This document shows positions 30,801 to 35,277 of a DNA stretch of 36,630 nucleotides, piece by piece. Made by a program: the position numbers and the translations under genes. Position 1 is the stretch's first letter. Every line of letters begins with the position of its first letter. The notes beneath the pieces were generated by a model that saw only the letters and a program-made list of their open reading frames with translations, did not search any database and was not told the DNA's origin. Source of the stretch: Saccoglossus kowalevskii (taxonomy: Eukaryota > Hemichordata > Enteropneusta > Harrimaniidae); contig NW_003149276.1 in assembly GCF_000003605.2 (NCBI RefSeq), forward strand, positions 1 to 36,630. The letters run 5' to 3'.

Positions 30801-33171
30801 CTGTGTAGAAAGGGAGCTGACATAGAATTAAAGATGTTACGATTGGATATTTTAGGCGAGCGAATAATTCAACATCTTTATGAGAAGGTACGACAAGAAG
30901 TGGAAACCTCCCTAAATGAGTTAATTCGGATGTACACACCAGGTTTGACGTATCACATATGCATAAAGTGTGGTTGTGGTGACCACAGGGATGGTATATG
31001 GCTACATGAATCTAATGACTTTGATGATGGATGTACAGATATCACCCCCGTATTGGATCAAGGTGTTAAACAATTACATTGTGAACTGAAAAATATGCTG
31101 GTAAACGTGTCCGCAATTTCTTACTGGTATAAAGAATGTAAGTACACTTATAGGACAGACTTTTGTGTAATTACTGAACATATCAAGCAAAATAACTTTT
31201 CACATAATGAAACATGTATGGCGACTGTCTGAATACTAAATAATCTGATCAATGTCTTAGTATACGAATGATACATGTGAAAAAAAAACTTACATATGTA
31301 TTATTGGATGAACTAATAACAAGTTCTCTCATTATCTGCAATTGCAGCAAGACAGTCACCAAGAAGAACATTTGAAGAGATCGTCCACTTATTCTGTTAC
31401 CTGGATTCACAGCTAGATTCAGGTACATGTTTAAACTTAACAATTAAGACACATACACAAATTCTTATGCAAACTTTTCAAAATAGTATGTATCATATTA
31501 ATATGTACATAGCATTGCATTGTGCAAATCAACCTTTTCTAACACAGTTTATATTATCTTTTCAGATGCCTTTGTGAGAATAAAACAGTGTTGTCATGGA
31601 AGGATACCGGATGAAACATTGCAGAGAATAAAGTGTGGATTTGACCTGTTTTATGAATTACACAGCCGGCAATTCATCAAGACTGACGACACTGCTTTTC
31701 TGGAAGATCTCTTGTCTAGCGCCGGGATGCGGGGATTGGCAGAGAAAGTTAGAACATTCCCAGCATTAGACACAGGTAGGTCTCATTATATGACTGGAGT
31801 GTATGTATATTAGTGTTTGGTGGCAATTTTTCAGTTAATACATCATAAACATTTGAATCAAAATATACTAATATAATTTTGCAAGAATCACTGCAATATG
31901 CTGATTGTCTCTCTCTCTATATTTATATTTGTACTTCATATTTTTTCATTTTTTTTGGTGCCAGTGACAAATTCAGATGAACCTGGTCCTAGTTCATCTT
32001 TCTCAGAACTAATGAATTACGCTGAAATTGATGAGTCAAGGTTTATTAGATTACTTTGTGATATACATTCTGAGCTGGAAATGGGTATGTATCAATAGAA
32101 GAACGAATTTAAATAAGTTTGCCCGGGTGTGTGATTGATTCGTTGACAAATGCATTATTTCAAAACCAATGTTTTTGTACGTCTCGATTAATATTACAAA
32201 GACACCGTTATCATGGCAGAAAACGGGATGGTATAGCTCGGGATTGTAGCCAATCATACATTGTTAGTTTGTCACTGTGCCATAATAAAACTGTATAATC
32301 ACAGGTCTTCTACTGCCACATATAAGACCTTGCTTTTTTCTGATGGCTAAATTCAAACTAACCATATTATAATGAACGAAAAATGAATAAGGCTTTGCGC
32401 TATGTCAACGTTTATGTTCTGTACACAAAAGAAAGTGTTCAAATGTAACATAAATGACACGCACATTTGCCTAATAAGGAAGTCATTCGAACTCGTCTAT
32501 AATACTTGCGAACACGTCCGTAGGCATGTTATCGAGGGGTTATTGTTTCTGGTGTCTAATGTATTCGATTTTACTAACACTAGTGTATGGATTGGCGTAA
32601 CGTGCTAAAATTCAATGAAAGACAAAACTACAATGAAAACAATTTTACTTAATCTTAATCTTAATGGACAATTTAAATGTAATAGTTTTGTCATTACAAG
32701 CAGTGTACTGGTTTGTAGTAAGCTAATTTGACTGAATCTCGCCAGACGTGAAAGCAATTGTTGACATTTTTTTACTTTCAGACCATTTCAAGACTATTAA
32801 ATCCCGTTGCATTGATGTTATCCCCTACGATATATTAGAGAAGAAAAATGGAGCATTTGATGTATTTTATGAATTGTCTAAGCGCCTAGTAATATCTCCA
32901 AGAAACACATCATTCCTAGAGGATTTATTATCCTATGTAGGAAAGCAGAATCTGGTGACTTTAATTGAACGATTTCATCGCGGAAGAACCCCAGGTAATT
33001 AAACACGTATTGTCAGAAAAAACTGAAATCATTCAAATCCAGTGAATATTATGGATTCCTGTTGACATATTTCAAAAAAAATAATATTTACGATTTGTTT
33101 TGTGATTAGTATCCGTATCAACTGGCGGTGGCAAGAAACAAAGAGTTGACCCATATGATTCTACACCTTAA
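50..33171 (+). CDS. DED - TRADD-N-like - coiled coil - ankyrin - Roc-COR - DED - DED protein (24 joined exons)
   Basis: Joined exons: 50-251, 3491-3688, 4624-4695, 4824-5195, 8140-8360, 9117-9227, 10018-10158, 10808-10972, 13068-13277 (3' end unsure), 13510-13620, 13986-14084, 17016-17111, 22739-22846, 23275-23476, 24470-24634, 26570-26796, 29292-29415, 29562-29710, 29919-31137, 31348-31422, 31566-31775, 31965-32084, 32782-32994, 33110-33171. Every junction is GT..AG and phases match, giving 4872 nt and about 1623 residues. Domains by residue: DED 56-130, TRADD-N-like about 200-280, coiled coil about 285-520, four ankyrin repeats 565-702, Roc 703-1031, COR about 1045-1397, DED 1405-1485, DED about 1515-1600. 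Roco proteins are multidomain GTPases and DEDs assemble homotypic death/inflammatory complexes, so a cytosolic signalling scaffold is the inferred role. No kinase, signal peptide or membrane segment is seen. The nearest known layout is DAPK1 (ANK-Roc-COR-Death), but this protein lacks a kinase and carries DEDs. Coding sequence may extend upstream of the window. Confidence 0.85.
507..1422 (-). mobile_element. TTAA-flanked MITE, copy 1
   Basis: The element has inverted ends TTAAGGTAGAGATGCAG at 507-523 and its reverse complement at 1406-1422. A second copy lies inverted at 6877-7804, and that alignment defines both boundaries. The TTAA at each end fits a piggyBac-type target duplication, but a TA duplication of the Tc1/mariner type would also fit. 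Short open frames inside are interrupted and show no transposase motif I recognise, so it is probably non-autonomous. Confidence 0.75.
2150..2800 (+). pseudogene. Degenerate non-LTR retrotransposon (LINE) reverse transcriptase fragment
   Basis: Broken frames encode recognisable reverse transcriptase blocks: CFIDFHKAFGSIWKKGLFYK at 2437-2496, CVMSPMLFNL near 2634-2663 and SLLYADEL near 2737-2760, the degraded YADD catalytic box. Stops and frameshifts separate the blocks. The first block resembles FEDFQKAFDMVWRQGLFY in the minus-strand LINE at about 16200, so they belong to one family. It lies in intron 1. Confidence 0.75.
2779..2813 (+). repeat. (AAAT)n microsatellite
   Basis: About eight to nine uninterrupted AAAT units, immediately after the LINE fragment's YADE box. 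Confidence 0.95.
3491..3688 (+). CDS. Exon 2: helices 2-6 of DED1
   Basis: Acceptor TTTTCAG at 3484-3490 and donor GTAAGT at 3689; phase 1 on both sides. Residues 69-133 follow the DED pattern: the hydrophobic KIKFLCDGKIP block, the LGKLKELGYVS helix, and FLVEILNEIGQIELAGKI at the end. Joined to exon 1 it makes a complete DED of normal length. The usual RxDL motif of DEDs reads QIEL here, with the Arg lost. Confidence 0.85.
3689..4623 (+). other. Intron 2
   Basis: AT-rich. At about 4130-4270 it carries a degenerate copy of the repeat seen at 5310-5360 (shared words such as GACTTCTT.TTGAAAACTAC and TTTGATACTTGG). I see nothing else. Open frames here have no recognisable protein and lie out of the gene's reading path. 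Confidence 0.6.
4624..4695 (+). CDS. Exon 3: short basic, Ser-rich linker
   Basis: Acceptor TATTTAG at 4617-4623, donor GTAAGT at 4696, 72 nt, phase 1 on both sides. It encodes 24 residues including PIKRRQSSSNIENNFRR. It has no domain and could be a flexible or nuclear-localising linker between DED1 and exon 4. The KRRQSSS stretch would suit phosphorylation, which is inference only. The 128-bp intron 3 (4696-4823) follows. Confidence 0.75.
4824..5195 (+). CDS. Exon 4: TRADD-N-like domain
   Basis: Acceptor TTTTATTAG at 4815-4823, donor GTATGC at 5196, 372 nt, phase 1 on both sides. Residues about 158-197 are a charged, probably helical lead. Residues about 200-280 show an alpha/beta pattern: VQVNIIAGHEGSVILTTRC, then CFQHFKTAVKSGIFGRLL, then FNLRVEIIVTI and a final AECFL. 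This order (strand, GSV strand, helix with a Ser-Gly break, Leu/Val strand, acidic-Cys-Leu helix) matches my memory of the TRADD N-terminal domain, including its ...EERCL end. It was recognised by eye, not by profile search. TRADD-N binds TRAF proteins in vertebrates and occurs as a stand-alone module in invertebrate death-fold proteins. Confidence 0.6.
5231..6300 (+). repeat. Hairpin-headed dispersed repeat (GCGGAGC family), internally duplicated
   Basis: It opens with a perfect 9-bp inverted repeat AGCTCCGCT (5234-5242) / AGCGGAGCT (5256-5264), followed by CTTATC and a GTCCGTCGTCCGTCGTC-type run. Internal units of about 150 bp follow (GACTTCTTGTTAAAAACCAC...). It closes with CAGCGGAGCTATCTCAGC at about 5774-5791 and again at about 6260-6277. 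A relative lies at 21848-22545. Confidence 0.7.
5486..6451 (+). repeat. Perfect 480-bp tandem duplication
   Basis: Positions 5486-5965 and 5972-6451 are the same sequence by line-by-line reading, offset 486, with a 6-base spacer. I found no mismatch. This is either a very recent duplication or an assembly duplication. Confidence 0.9.
6452..6876 (+). other. Intron 4 segment between repeats
   Basis: Low-complexity intron sequence. A 64-codon minus-strand open frame at 6556-6750 has no recognisable domain and no splice context, so I do not call it a gene. Confidence 0.5.
6877..7804 (+). mobile_element. TTAA-flanked MITE, copy 2 (inverted relative to copy 1)
   Basis: It starts TTAAGGTAGAGATGCAG at 6877 and ends with the complement at 7788-7804. 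Read along plus, it matches the reverse complement of 507-1422 over its full length, with small indels. It lies in intron 4, so exons 2-4 sit between two inverted copies. Confidence 0.8.
8140..8360 (+). CDS. Exon 5: linker into coiled coil
   Basis: Acceptor TTTTTTTTCTTAAG ending at 8139, donor CAG|GTAGGG at 8361; phase 1 in, phase 0 out. Residues 282-355 include FEADSKIFDAARAVSN and end in a charged helix, TEKKALTNKVTQLQ, that leads into the coiled coil. No known domain was recognised in the first half. This exon changes the gene from phase-1 to phase-0 introns. Confidence 0.75.
8361..9116 (+). other. Intron 5
   Basis: AT-rich. Positions about 8865-9070 are a copy of a repeat seen again at about 21480-21800 (shared words such as GCATATTAATTA, AATGCACAGA, CTGATTGGTTTT and CACACATGAGTTCT). 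Nothing else seen. Confidence 0.6.
9117..9227 (+). CDS. Exon 6: coiled-coil repeat exon, copy 1
   Basis: Phase 0 on both sides, 111 nt, donor AAG|GTAAAT at 9228. Residues 356-392 are a heptad-like coil containing VLAAEKRVHEKEVQDLK and SLQNTLEAK. The start is uncertain: I take the AG at 9115-9116 after a pyrimidine-rich tract. An earlier AG at 9064-9065 would keep the frame but would add a hydrophobic, un-coil-like stretch. It is closely related to exon 7. Confidence 0.7.
9228..10017 (+). other. Intron 6
   Basis: AT-rich. Its two ends resemble the ends of introns 7 and 8 (GTAAATAATGCAAC... at the donor, TCTAAACACAATTAAAG at the acceptor), so it was copied together with the exons. No other feature seen. 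Confidence 0.7.
10018..10158 (+). CDS. Exon 7: coiled-coil repeat exon, copy 2
   Basis: Acceptor ATTAAAG at 10011-10017, donor AAG|GTAAAT at 10159, 141 nt, phase 0 on both sides. Residues 393-439 include ETEIQSITEELKRIQKQCDN, VLAAEKRNHAEVQNLN and LQNTLEAK. The middle and end closely match exon 6, and intron sequence on both sides is shared too. Confidence 0.8.
10159..10807 (+). other. Intron 7
   Basis: Ends are homologous to introns 6 and 8. At 10509-10560 there is a short dispersed repeat, CACCATAGACTCCGGTC..., found again at 18503-18555. Nothing else seen. Confidence 0.65.
10808..10972 (+). CDS. Exon 8: coiled-coil repeat exon, copy 3
   Basis: Acceptor CATAATTAAAG ending at 10807, donor AAG|GTAAAT at 10973, 165 nt, phase 0 on both sides. 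Residues 440-494 include GKEEKNHGKEVQDLR, then ISFLQNEIRQRDNHIKELKG. It is longer and more diverged than copies 1 and 2 but keeps the KEVQDL core and the EEK end. Confidence 0.8.
11809..12247. other. Assembly gap (439 N)
   Basis: Run of N. Long open frames that span it are artefacts. A further copy of the coiled-coil exon could be hidden here, since it lies between copies 3 and 4. Confidence 1.
12368..12945. mobile_element. GTATACC-rich foldback element
   Basis: Inverted ends CCCTTACCAAA (12377-12387) and TTTGGTAAGGG (12927-12937), next to TA on each side. Inside are some twenty GTATACC / GGTATAC words or one-base variants in both orientations. The right flank (GCATATGTGCTTTTGTCTAA) matches intron 6 near 9890 (GCATGTGTGCTTCTGTCTAA), which shows the element is an insertion into the duplicated intron. 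Confidence 0.65.
13068..13277 (+). CDS. Exon 9: decayed fourth coiled-coil exon
   Basis: Acceptor ATAATTGAAG ending at 13067 is homologous to those of exons 7 and 8. Residues 495-523 (ETETRNQDKKVQDLQ, then EDTLRQRDIHINP) match exon 8. After about 13155 the sequence leaves the family and becomes Trp/Phe/Cys-rich, unlike a coil. The AAG|GTAAAT donor is missing. The only in-phase (phase 0) donor I find is a weak AAG|GTCCAG at 13278; a stronger GTGAGG at 13316 breaks phase. The exon may be skipped, which would keep the frame. Confidence 0.45.
13510..13620 (+). CDS. Exon 10: ankyrin repeat 1
   Basis: Acceptor ATTATAG, donor GTAAGT at 13621, 111 nt, phase 0 on both sides. Residues 565-601 hold LCAAVNKGDAASVKHLLDQG followed by ARSNCKDG, a clear ankyrin helix-loop-helix with the usual GDAASVKHLLDQGA pattern. 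Confidence 0.85.
13621..13985 (+). other. Intron 10
   Basis: 365 bp, AT-rich, no feature recognised apart from splice sites. Confidence 0.7.
13986..14084 (+). CDS. Exon 11: ankyrin repeat 2
   Basis: Acceptor TTTTACAG, donor CAG|GTGTTT at 14085, exactly 99 nt or 33 codons, phase 0 on both sides, the classic one-repeat exon. Residues 602-634 contain NTPLMLACEGGYTEIGKLLL and ENNAGTGARNQ, with the TPLMLAC turn typical of ankyrin repeats. Confidence 0.9.
14140..16960 (-). pseudogene. Non-LTR retrotransposon (LINE), minus strand, interrupted
   Basis: Reading the minus strand from about 16960 down: a KCKKAADYDG block (16600s), NYRGISVSSC (about 16430), then FRKKYCTTDHIF and FEDFQKAFDMVWRQGL (about 16290-16180), all reverse transcriptase signatures. 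The C-terminus follows after an insertion: KFRTSNHNLAIETGRH (about 14430-14380) and CINCSQNETEDELHFFMNC (about 14340-14285), typical of the region behind the RT. Stops and frameshifts show it is dead. It lies wholly inside intron 11 (14085-17015). Ends are approximate. Confidence 0.85.
14821..15702. mobile_element. TA-flanked MITE nested in the LINE
   Basis: Perfect 25-bp inverted ends: CCGTACTCGACCGCGTTAGC and five more bases at 14823-14847, complemented at 15676-15700, with TA directly outside each end as for Tc1/mariner insertions. It splits the minus-strand LINE, so it is younger. No coding capacity is recognised. Repeated AGCGCCCACCCC words lie inside the left end. Confidence 0.85.
17016..17111 (+). 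CDS. Exon 12: ankyrin repeat 3
   Basis: Acceptor ACTTTTCAG, donor AAA|GTAAGA at 17112, 96 nt, phase 0 on both sides. Residues 635-666 contain KSSLHLAAQNGNLEMVKLLL, a textbook ankyrin core, followed by a Trp-containing loop. Confidence 0.9.
17800..18020. repeat. 25-bp inverted repeat pair in intron 12
   Basis: GAAACAGATGACCCAAATAG and five more bases at 17800-17824 recur as the reverse complement at 17996-18020 with one mismatch, 171 bp apart. It may mark a foldback element or transcript hairpin. A GTCT microsatellite follows at 18082-18100. The remainder of 17112-18480 shows nothing I can name. Confidence 0.6.
18503..18555 (+). repeat. Short dispersed repeat, second copy
   Basis: CACCATAGACTCCGGTCTGT and the following about 35 bp match 10509-10560 with a few changes, ending in ACCTGG in both. 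Family not recognised. Confidence 0.6.
18900..21170 (+). pseudogene. DIRS-like retroelement relic (GC-rich)
   Basis: This block is clearly GC-richer than its intron. Broken plus-strand frames give a probable gag-like part (GFANKVQALFEDLPNPVTRN near 19246-19305) and the start of a reverse transcriptase: EVDSLLTNGAIHRIED then GFYSQVLVVPKTA near 20660-20757, followed in another frame by PVLDLSRLNEHV. Farther on come GWGAHL near 20943 and PKLDLFTTPWNAKL near 20998, matching the RNase H region of DIRS elements, then DVYAFLFF. The sequence between the RT and RNase H blocks is mostly deleted. No tyrosine recombinase is seen. Confidence 0.65.
21180..21800 (+). repeat. Two tandem units of a dispersed repeat
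   Basis: Units with CATATTAATTA.C.AATTTGCAT, GATTAG.CAATTTT and TTCCACTGATATCT recur at about 21545-21640 and 21715-21800, and relatives lie at about 8865-9070. Coding potential not seen. Confidence 0.6.
21807..21847 (+). repeat. (AT)n microsatellite
   Basis: About 20 AT units. Confidence 0.95.
21848..22545 (+). repeat. GCGGAGC-family repeat with about 155-bp internal units
   Basis: Four imperfect internal units begin with a form of CTTCTTGTTGAAAACCAC at about 21956, 22113, 22270 and 22419. It closes with CAGCGGAGCTATCTCAGC at about 22509, the same end as the repeat at 5231-6300. The AT microsatellite replaces its head, so no opening hairpin is visible. Confidence 0.75.
22739..22846 (+). 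CDS. Exon 13: ankyrin repeat 4 and basic linker
   Basis: Acceptor TTTTTATAG, donor AAG|GTTCGT at 22847, 108 nt, phase 0 on both sides. Residues 667-702 contain FGKTPLDYAKANNHTDIMKE, the last ankyrin repeat, then a Lys/Arg-rich helix that joins the Roc domain. Confidence 0.85.
22914..23067. mobile_element. Short relative of the TA-flanked MITE
   Basis: TACCGTA at 22914-22920 and TACGGTA at 23061-23067 form inverted ends. The left part (AAGCCCATGCCCTGGCAAAC, then GTCCACCCCC) matches the left part of the element at 14821 (GCGCCCATGCCCGGGCAAGC). It lies in intron 13. It could be a deletion derivative. Confidence 0.55.
23275..23476 (+). CDS. Exon 14: Roc GTPase, P-loop and switch I
   Basis: Acceptor ATACTTCAG, donor GTAGTA at 23477; phase 0 in, phase 1 out. 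The P-loop GPWGAGKTS is at residues 728-736, which binds nucleotide phosphates. HTTTDPFETFHIDIT follows in the switch I position. The preceding helix (residues 703-722) joins the ankyrin block directly to the GTPase, as in DAPK-type Roco proteins. Confidence 0.9.
23717..23897. other. Assembly gap (181 N) in intron 14
   Basis: Run of N. Flanking exons 14 and 15 join in phase without it, so no missing exon is needed. Confidence 1.
24470..24634 (+). CDS. Exon 15: Roc, insert between switch I and G3 (part 1)
   Basis: Acceptor ACTTTGCAG, donor GG|GTACTG at 24635, phase 1 on both sides. Residues 770-824 contain RNPEETRDLIERVLASEVVR then a basic QDAERRHARYG. Charged and helical, no motif of its own. 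Similar long inserts before G3 are usual in animal Roco proteins. Confidence 0.75.
24635..26569 (+). other. Intron 15
   Basis: AT-rich. It holds a dispersed element at about 25498-26290 with internal repeats; 24640-25490 and 26300-26569 show nothing I can name. Confidence 0.6.
25498..26290 (+). repeat. Dispersed element, copy A, with internal tandem units
   Basis: It begins CATAGTCCCAATTGGAATTA and contains three related units around ACATGTAT.CTAACATGTA...CAAATTTGAACAAAAACTG (about 25790, 25900, 26030). The same blocks, reverse complemented, occur at about 28880-29135, so this is a family member in opposite orientation to copy B. Confidence 0.65.
26570..26796 (+). CDS. Exon 16: Roc insert (part 2) and G3 motif
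   Basis: Acceptor TTTTGCAG, donor CCG|GTACGT at 26797; phase 1 in, phase 0 out. Residues 825-900. A charged helix (ITNKDLVKLLKKPGQNESES, then RIERRLKKAV) leads to FYFSLWDVGGHCDII; WDVGGH (889-894) is the G3/switch II motif DxxG with His where Ras has Gln61. Confidence 0.9.
26797..29291 (+). other. Intron 16
   Basis: AT-rich, 2.5 kb. A small hairpin CACTTC (27668-27673) / GAAGTG (27686-27691) after TTAG may be the remnant of a hairpin-headed repeat. 28127-29135 is a full dispersed element. Nothing gene-like seen in 26800-27660 or 27700-28120. Confidence 0.6.
28127..29135 (-). repeat. Hairpin-headed dispersed element, copy B
   Basis: The left end has a hairpin CCGTTTGGAC ACA GTCCGAAAACGG (28131-28155), then GGGGACTTATG and a GTGCGTCCGTGCGTCTG run. 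Two internal units around TGGCCATTTTGTTTTAATGA sit about 310 bp apart (28455 and 28767). The right part (28880-29135) is the reverse complement of blocks in copy A. Confidence 0.65.
29292..29415 (+). CDS. Exon 17: Roc core strand and helix
   Basis: Acceptor TTCTTTCTAG, donor AAAG|GTATGA at 29416; phase 0 in, phase 1 out. Residues 901-941 include YRVIYIFVTDLTKGLDD, the hydrophobic strand and loop that follow G3 in Roc domains, and a short helix. Intron 17 (29416-29561, 146 bp) holds nothing else. Confidence 0.9.
29562..29710 (+). CDS. Exon 18: Roc G4 motif
   Basis: Acceptor TTTATTTAG, donor GGG|GTGAGT at 29711; phase 1 in, phase 0 out. Residues 942-991 carry FWINAIHTHTM and end VIIAGTKKDLLEG; TKKD (984-987) is the guanine-specificity (N/T)KxD motif. 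Intron 18 (29711-29918) holds nothing else. Confidence 0.9.
29919..31137 (+). CDS. Exon 19: end of Roc and entire COR domain
   Basis: Acceptor TTGTATTTCAG, donor GAAT|GTAAGT at 31138, a single 1219-nt exon, phase 0 in, phase 1 out. FPMFALDNKS (1022-1031) closes the GTPase. COR follows: IPVNWLILELILR, then FHDVGEIIHF and VIIDPRWLINLFSLL (DPRWL 1129-1133), the hallmark of COR-A, and LYFHFRGNFLPEGLYYRLIV for COR-B. COR domains dimerise and couple GTP state to output. Near the end C1339, C1342, C1344 and H1347 form a compact Cys/His cluster. Without splicing the frame would run on to TGA at 31230. Confidence 0.93.
31348..31422 (+). CDS. Exon 20: first helix of DED2
   Basis: Acceptor GCAATTGCAG, donor CAG|GTACAT at 31423, 75 nt, phase 1 on both sides. 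Encodes a short basic lead RQSPRRT and FEEIVHLFCYLDSQLDS, helix 1 of a DED, the equivalent of residues 56-68 in exon 1. Confidence 0.85.
31566..31775 (+). CDS. Exon 21: helices 2-6 of DED2
   Basis: Acceptor CTTTTCAG, donor CAG|GTAGGT at 31776, 210 nt, phase 1 on both sides. Residues 1424-1492: FVRIKQCCHGRIPDETL, FDLFYELHSRQFIKTDD and FLEDLLSSAGMRGLAEKV follow the DED pattern closely. The RxDL motif is replaced by MRGL (1477-1480). Confidence 0.9.
31965..32084 (+). CDS. Exon 22: linker and first helix of DED3
   Basis: Acceptor TTTTTTTTGGTGCCAG, donor ATGG|GTATGT at 32085, 120 nt, phase 1 on both sides. A Ser/Pro linker (SDEPGPSSSFSE) is followed by FIRLLCDIHSELEMG, helix 1 of the third DED. 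Confidence 0.85.
32085..32781 (+). other. Intron 22
   Basis: 697 bp of AT-rich sequence. An open frame at 32402-32608 lacks splice sites and any recognisable protein. Nothing else seen. Confidence 0.65.
32782..32994 (+). CDS. Exon 23: helices 2-6 of DED3
   Basis: Acceptor TTTACTTTCAG, donor CCAG|GTAATT at 32995, 213 nt, phase 1 on both sides. Residues 1534-1603 include FKTIKSRCIDVIPYDIL, FDVFYELSKRLVISPRN and FLEDLLSYVGKQNLVTLIE. It is clearly a sister of DED2 (FLEDLLS, FYELS/H). The RxDL position reads KQNL (1587-1590). Confidence 0.9.
33110..33171 (+). CDS. Exon 24: C-terminal tail and stop
   Basis: Acceptor TTGTGATTAG ending at 33109. Encodes VSVSTGGGKKQRVDPYDSTP and then TAA at 33169-33171. 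The tail is short, Gly/Lys-rich, with no motif. Confidence 0.85.
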
Positions 33172-33976
33172 TCATAATGAGTAAGTAATATCTGGATGCA
33201 TCTTGGATATATAAAACTAGATCATACGTGATCATGTGTAACCAAGCGTATATGACGTGGTGTTTTATTGACAAGACTGTCACAATGAGAATGCTGCAAT
33301 GCATAACATCGATTATTGCTGGTTAGACAGACGCTGAACTGAATTACTTTCTTTTTATCCACAGCATTGTTGCCGATTTTGAAACACATGTTTTACAAGA
33401 AATGAGTATTCCTGCTGCTATCTGGTTTATTTGTGTAAACATGAAGGAGTAGTGTAGAGCAGAAGTAAACGTGGCTACTTGCTTCATTCACTCAATTTAT
33501 AATTTGATGATGTGTCATTGTCAATCTTAAAATCAGTTCGTCTTATTATTCATTCCAAAGCACACGAATTGTGATACCTTTGAAGTTTCATAACGTTTTA
33601 TGTTATTTACACTTCACCTTGTGTTATCCACCAATAGACAATGCGTTTGTTTGATTGAATTGTGTTCACGCTAAACACGTGATAATAGATTTTTAATAAA
33701 TGCTGTAAATTAAACACATATAGCCTGACATTCATGTCGCATTAATATTGTCAGTTTTATCAGTGTGGTCAAACATCTAGTAAACTAAATAAGATGTCAT
33801 AGCTATTAGCTTAGTCAGGTTAAACTGAATTGTCTGTTTTTGTATTTAGTATTTTCATGTAAATTTTATGTACATTCTCATCGGTATTGATTATATTTCA
33901 CTTTATTTTACAAATGTACTGTTAAATAATGACATGGTCGATATTCGACATTTTGGGGTATTATAATTTAAATAAA
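33172..33976 (+). other. 3' UTR, probably with one intron and two poly(A) signals
   Basis: Nine bases after the stop is a strong donor ATGA|GTAAGT (33181), and a good acceptor TTTTTATCCACAG ends at 33364. The junction lies so close to the stop that it need not trigger nonsense-mediated decay. AATAAA occurs at 33695-33700 and 33971-33976. Exact 3' end not determined. Confidence 0.5.
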
Positions 33977-33979
33977 CAA

Positions 33980-35277
33980 CTTTCCACTGCCCATTTTTGT
34001 TAACAATAATGAATCCCCATAGTGTCATCTTCGATGAGAAGGGTCTATGACAAGTTCGCCTCGCACATTATCCAGTCTAGACCATTTTCTGAATCCAATA
34101 TTTCTTTGATTTCATTTCTTTGATAAATCACCAACAGAATTAGACAAATTTAGTTAAATGTTAGACGTGAAGCCTTCGTAGAGGTGATAAATAATACGTC
34201 ATAAACAGAGCCCGGATGGCGATATTAGCTTAAATATCAGACTGTTGTGTCATGAATATTCCCGCCTAGGTCCTGTTCATTATTCCATAACTAATGTTTA
34301 AAACCATTGTATCTGAAACGTATGAGAAATACGATGTATGTATGTAGAAGGATAGAGATTCCATTGTAGTGGGATAGCGAGACTAGAACAATTCTATTCT
34401 ATGTTAAATACAAGGATCATAATAAAAGACAAATTATATATAATTATTGCCTGTTTGTTACCAACATTACTCCTCGACATACACACACATCCAATCAACC
34501 ATTCTTTTTTACTAACAACATTACGCATGTTTTCTTACCGATGAAAATACATCACCCAATACACTGAGTTTAACATGAACACAGTGTGACTTTATTGTAA
34601 CTAAGGCTAAATCAATGATACAATTTGTACAAACGTGTCACCCAATGTGAACGTGTTAATCGGCTGTCAGCCCATTTTGGAAAGATCTGTTTCCTTTCTG
34701 CCAATATTGCAGACTATATGTTTGTATTATCTCTCTTTCTATGTTGCAATACTAAGTCGGAAAATATTTTTACTGTTATTTATTTTACTAAACATGTTAA
34801 CTCGACAATGATTTATTCCATTTTTATTCACACAACTATTTATGGACGCTGATCAACAAGAGTATATACTTTGTGTACATAATTTTCTACCTCATATTCC
34901 ACGCTCGGGTGGGAAAGAGGAAAACACGTAGAGCACAATGTTTAAAAATGTAAACTACCACATCATATTTAGTTTGGAAGGTTGTATTCACCGACCATTA
35001 TCACTGAACGTGTAGGTGTATCAAGACAACAATCTAGTATTGATATTTTGAAACGACATTAATGCTTTTTTAAGTTAAATACTGAATTAAATTATAAACA
35101 ATGAATTCTGATTAACAAATTGTCAAATATTTGGAGTAAGTAGTATATTCTATCAACTTTGAAGGGTTCAACGAACTTCTGATCAAGCGCAAAAGTGTGT
35201 AGTCACCCTGAAAGTGAATCGACTGTATTTCGACAAAGGATGGAATCTCCTGTGTAATGGCCGTCTAGAAACATATG
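33980..35277. other. Intergenic, no feature seen
   Basis: AT-rich DNA with scattered stops on both strands. The 75-codon open frame at 34625-34852 has no recognisable protein. No promoter or RNA gene seen. Confidence 0.5.

Noticed and set aside
50-33171. Naming the gene as a DAPK orthologue
   Set aside because: The ANK-Roc-COR order is similar, but there is no kinase or Death domain, and DEDs are present instead.
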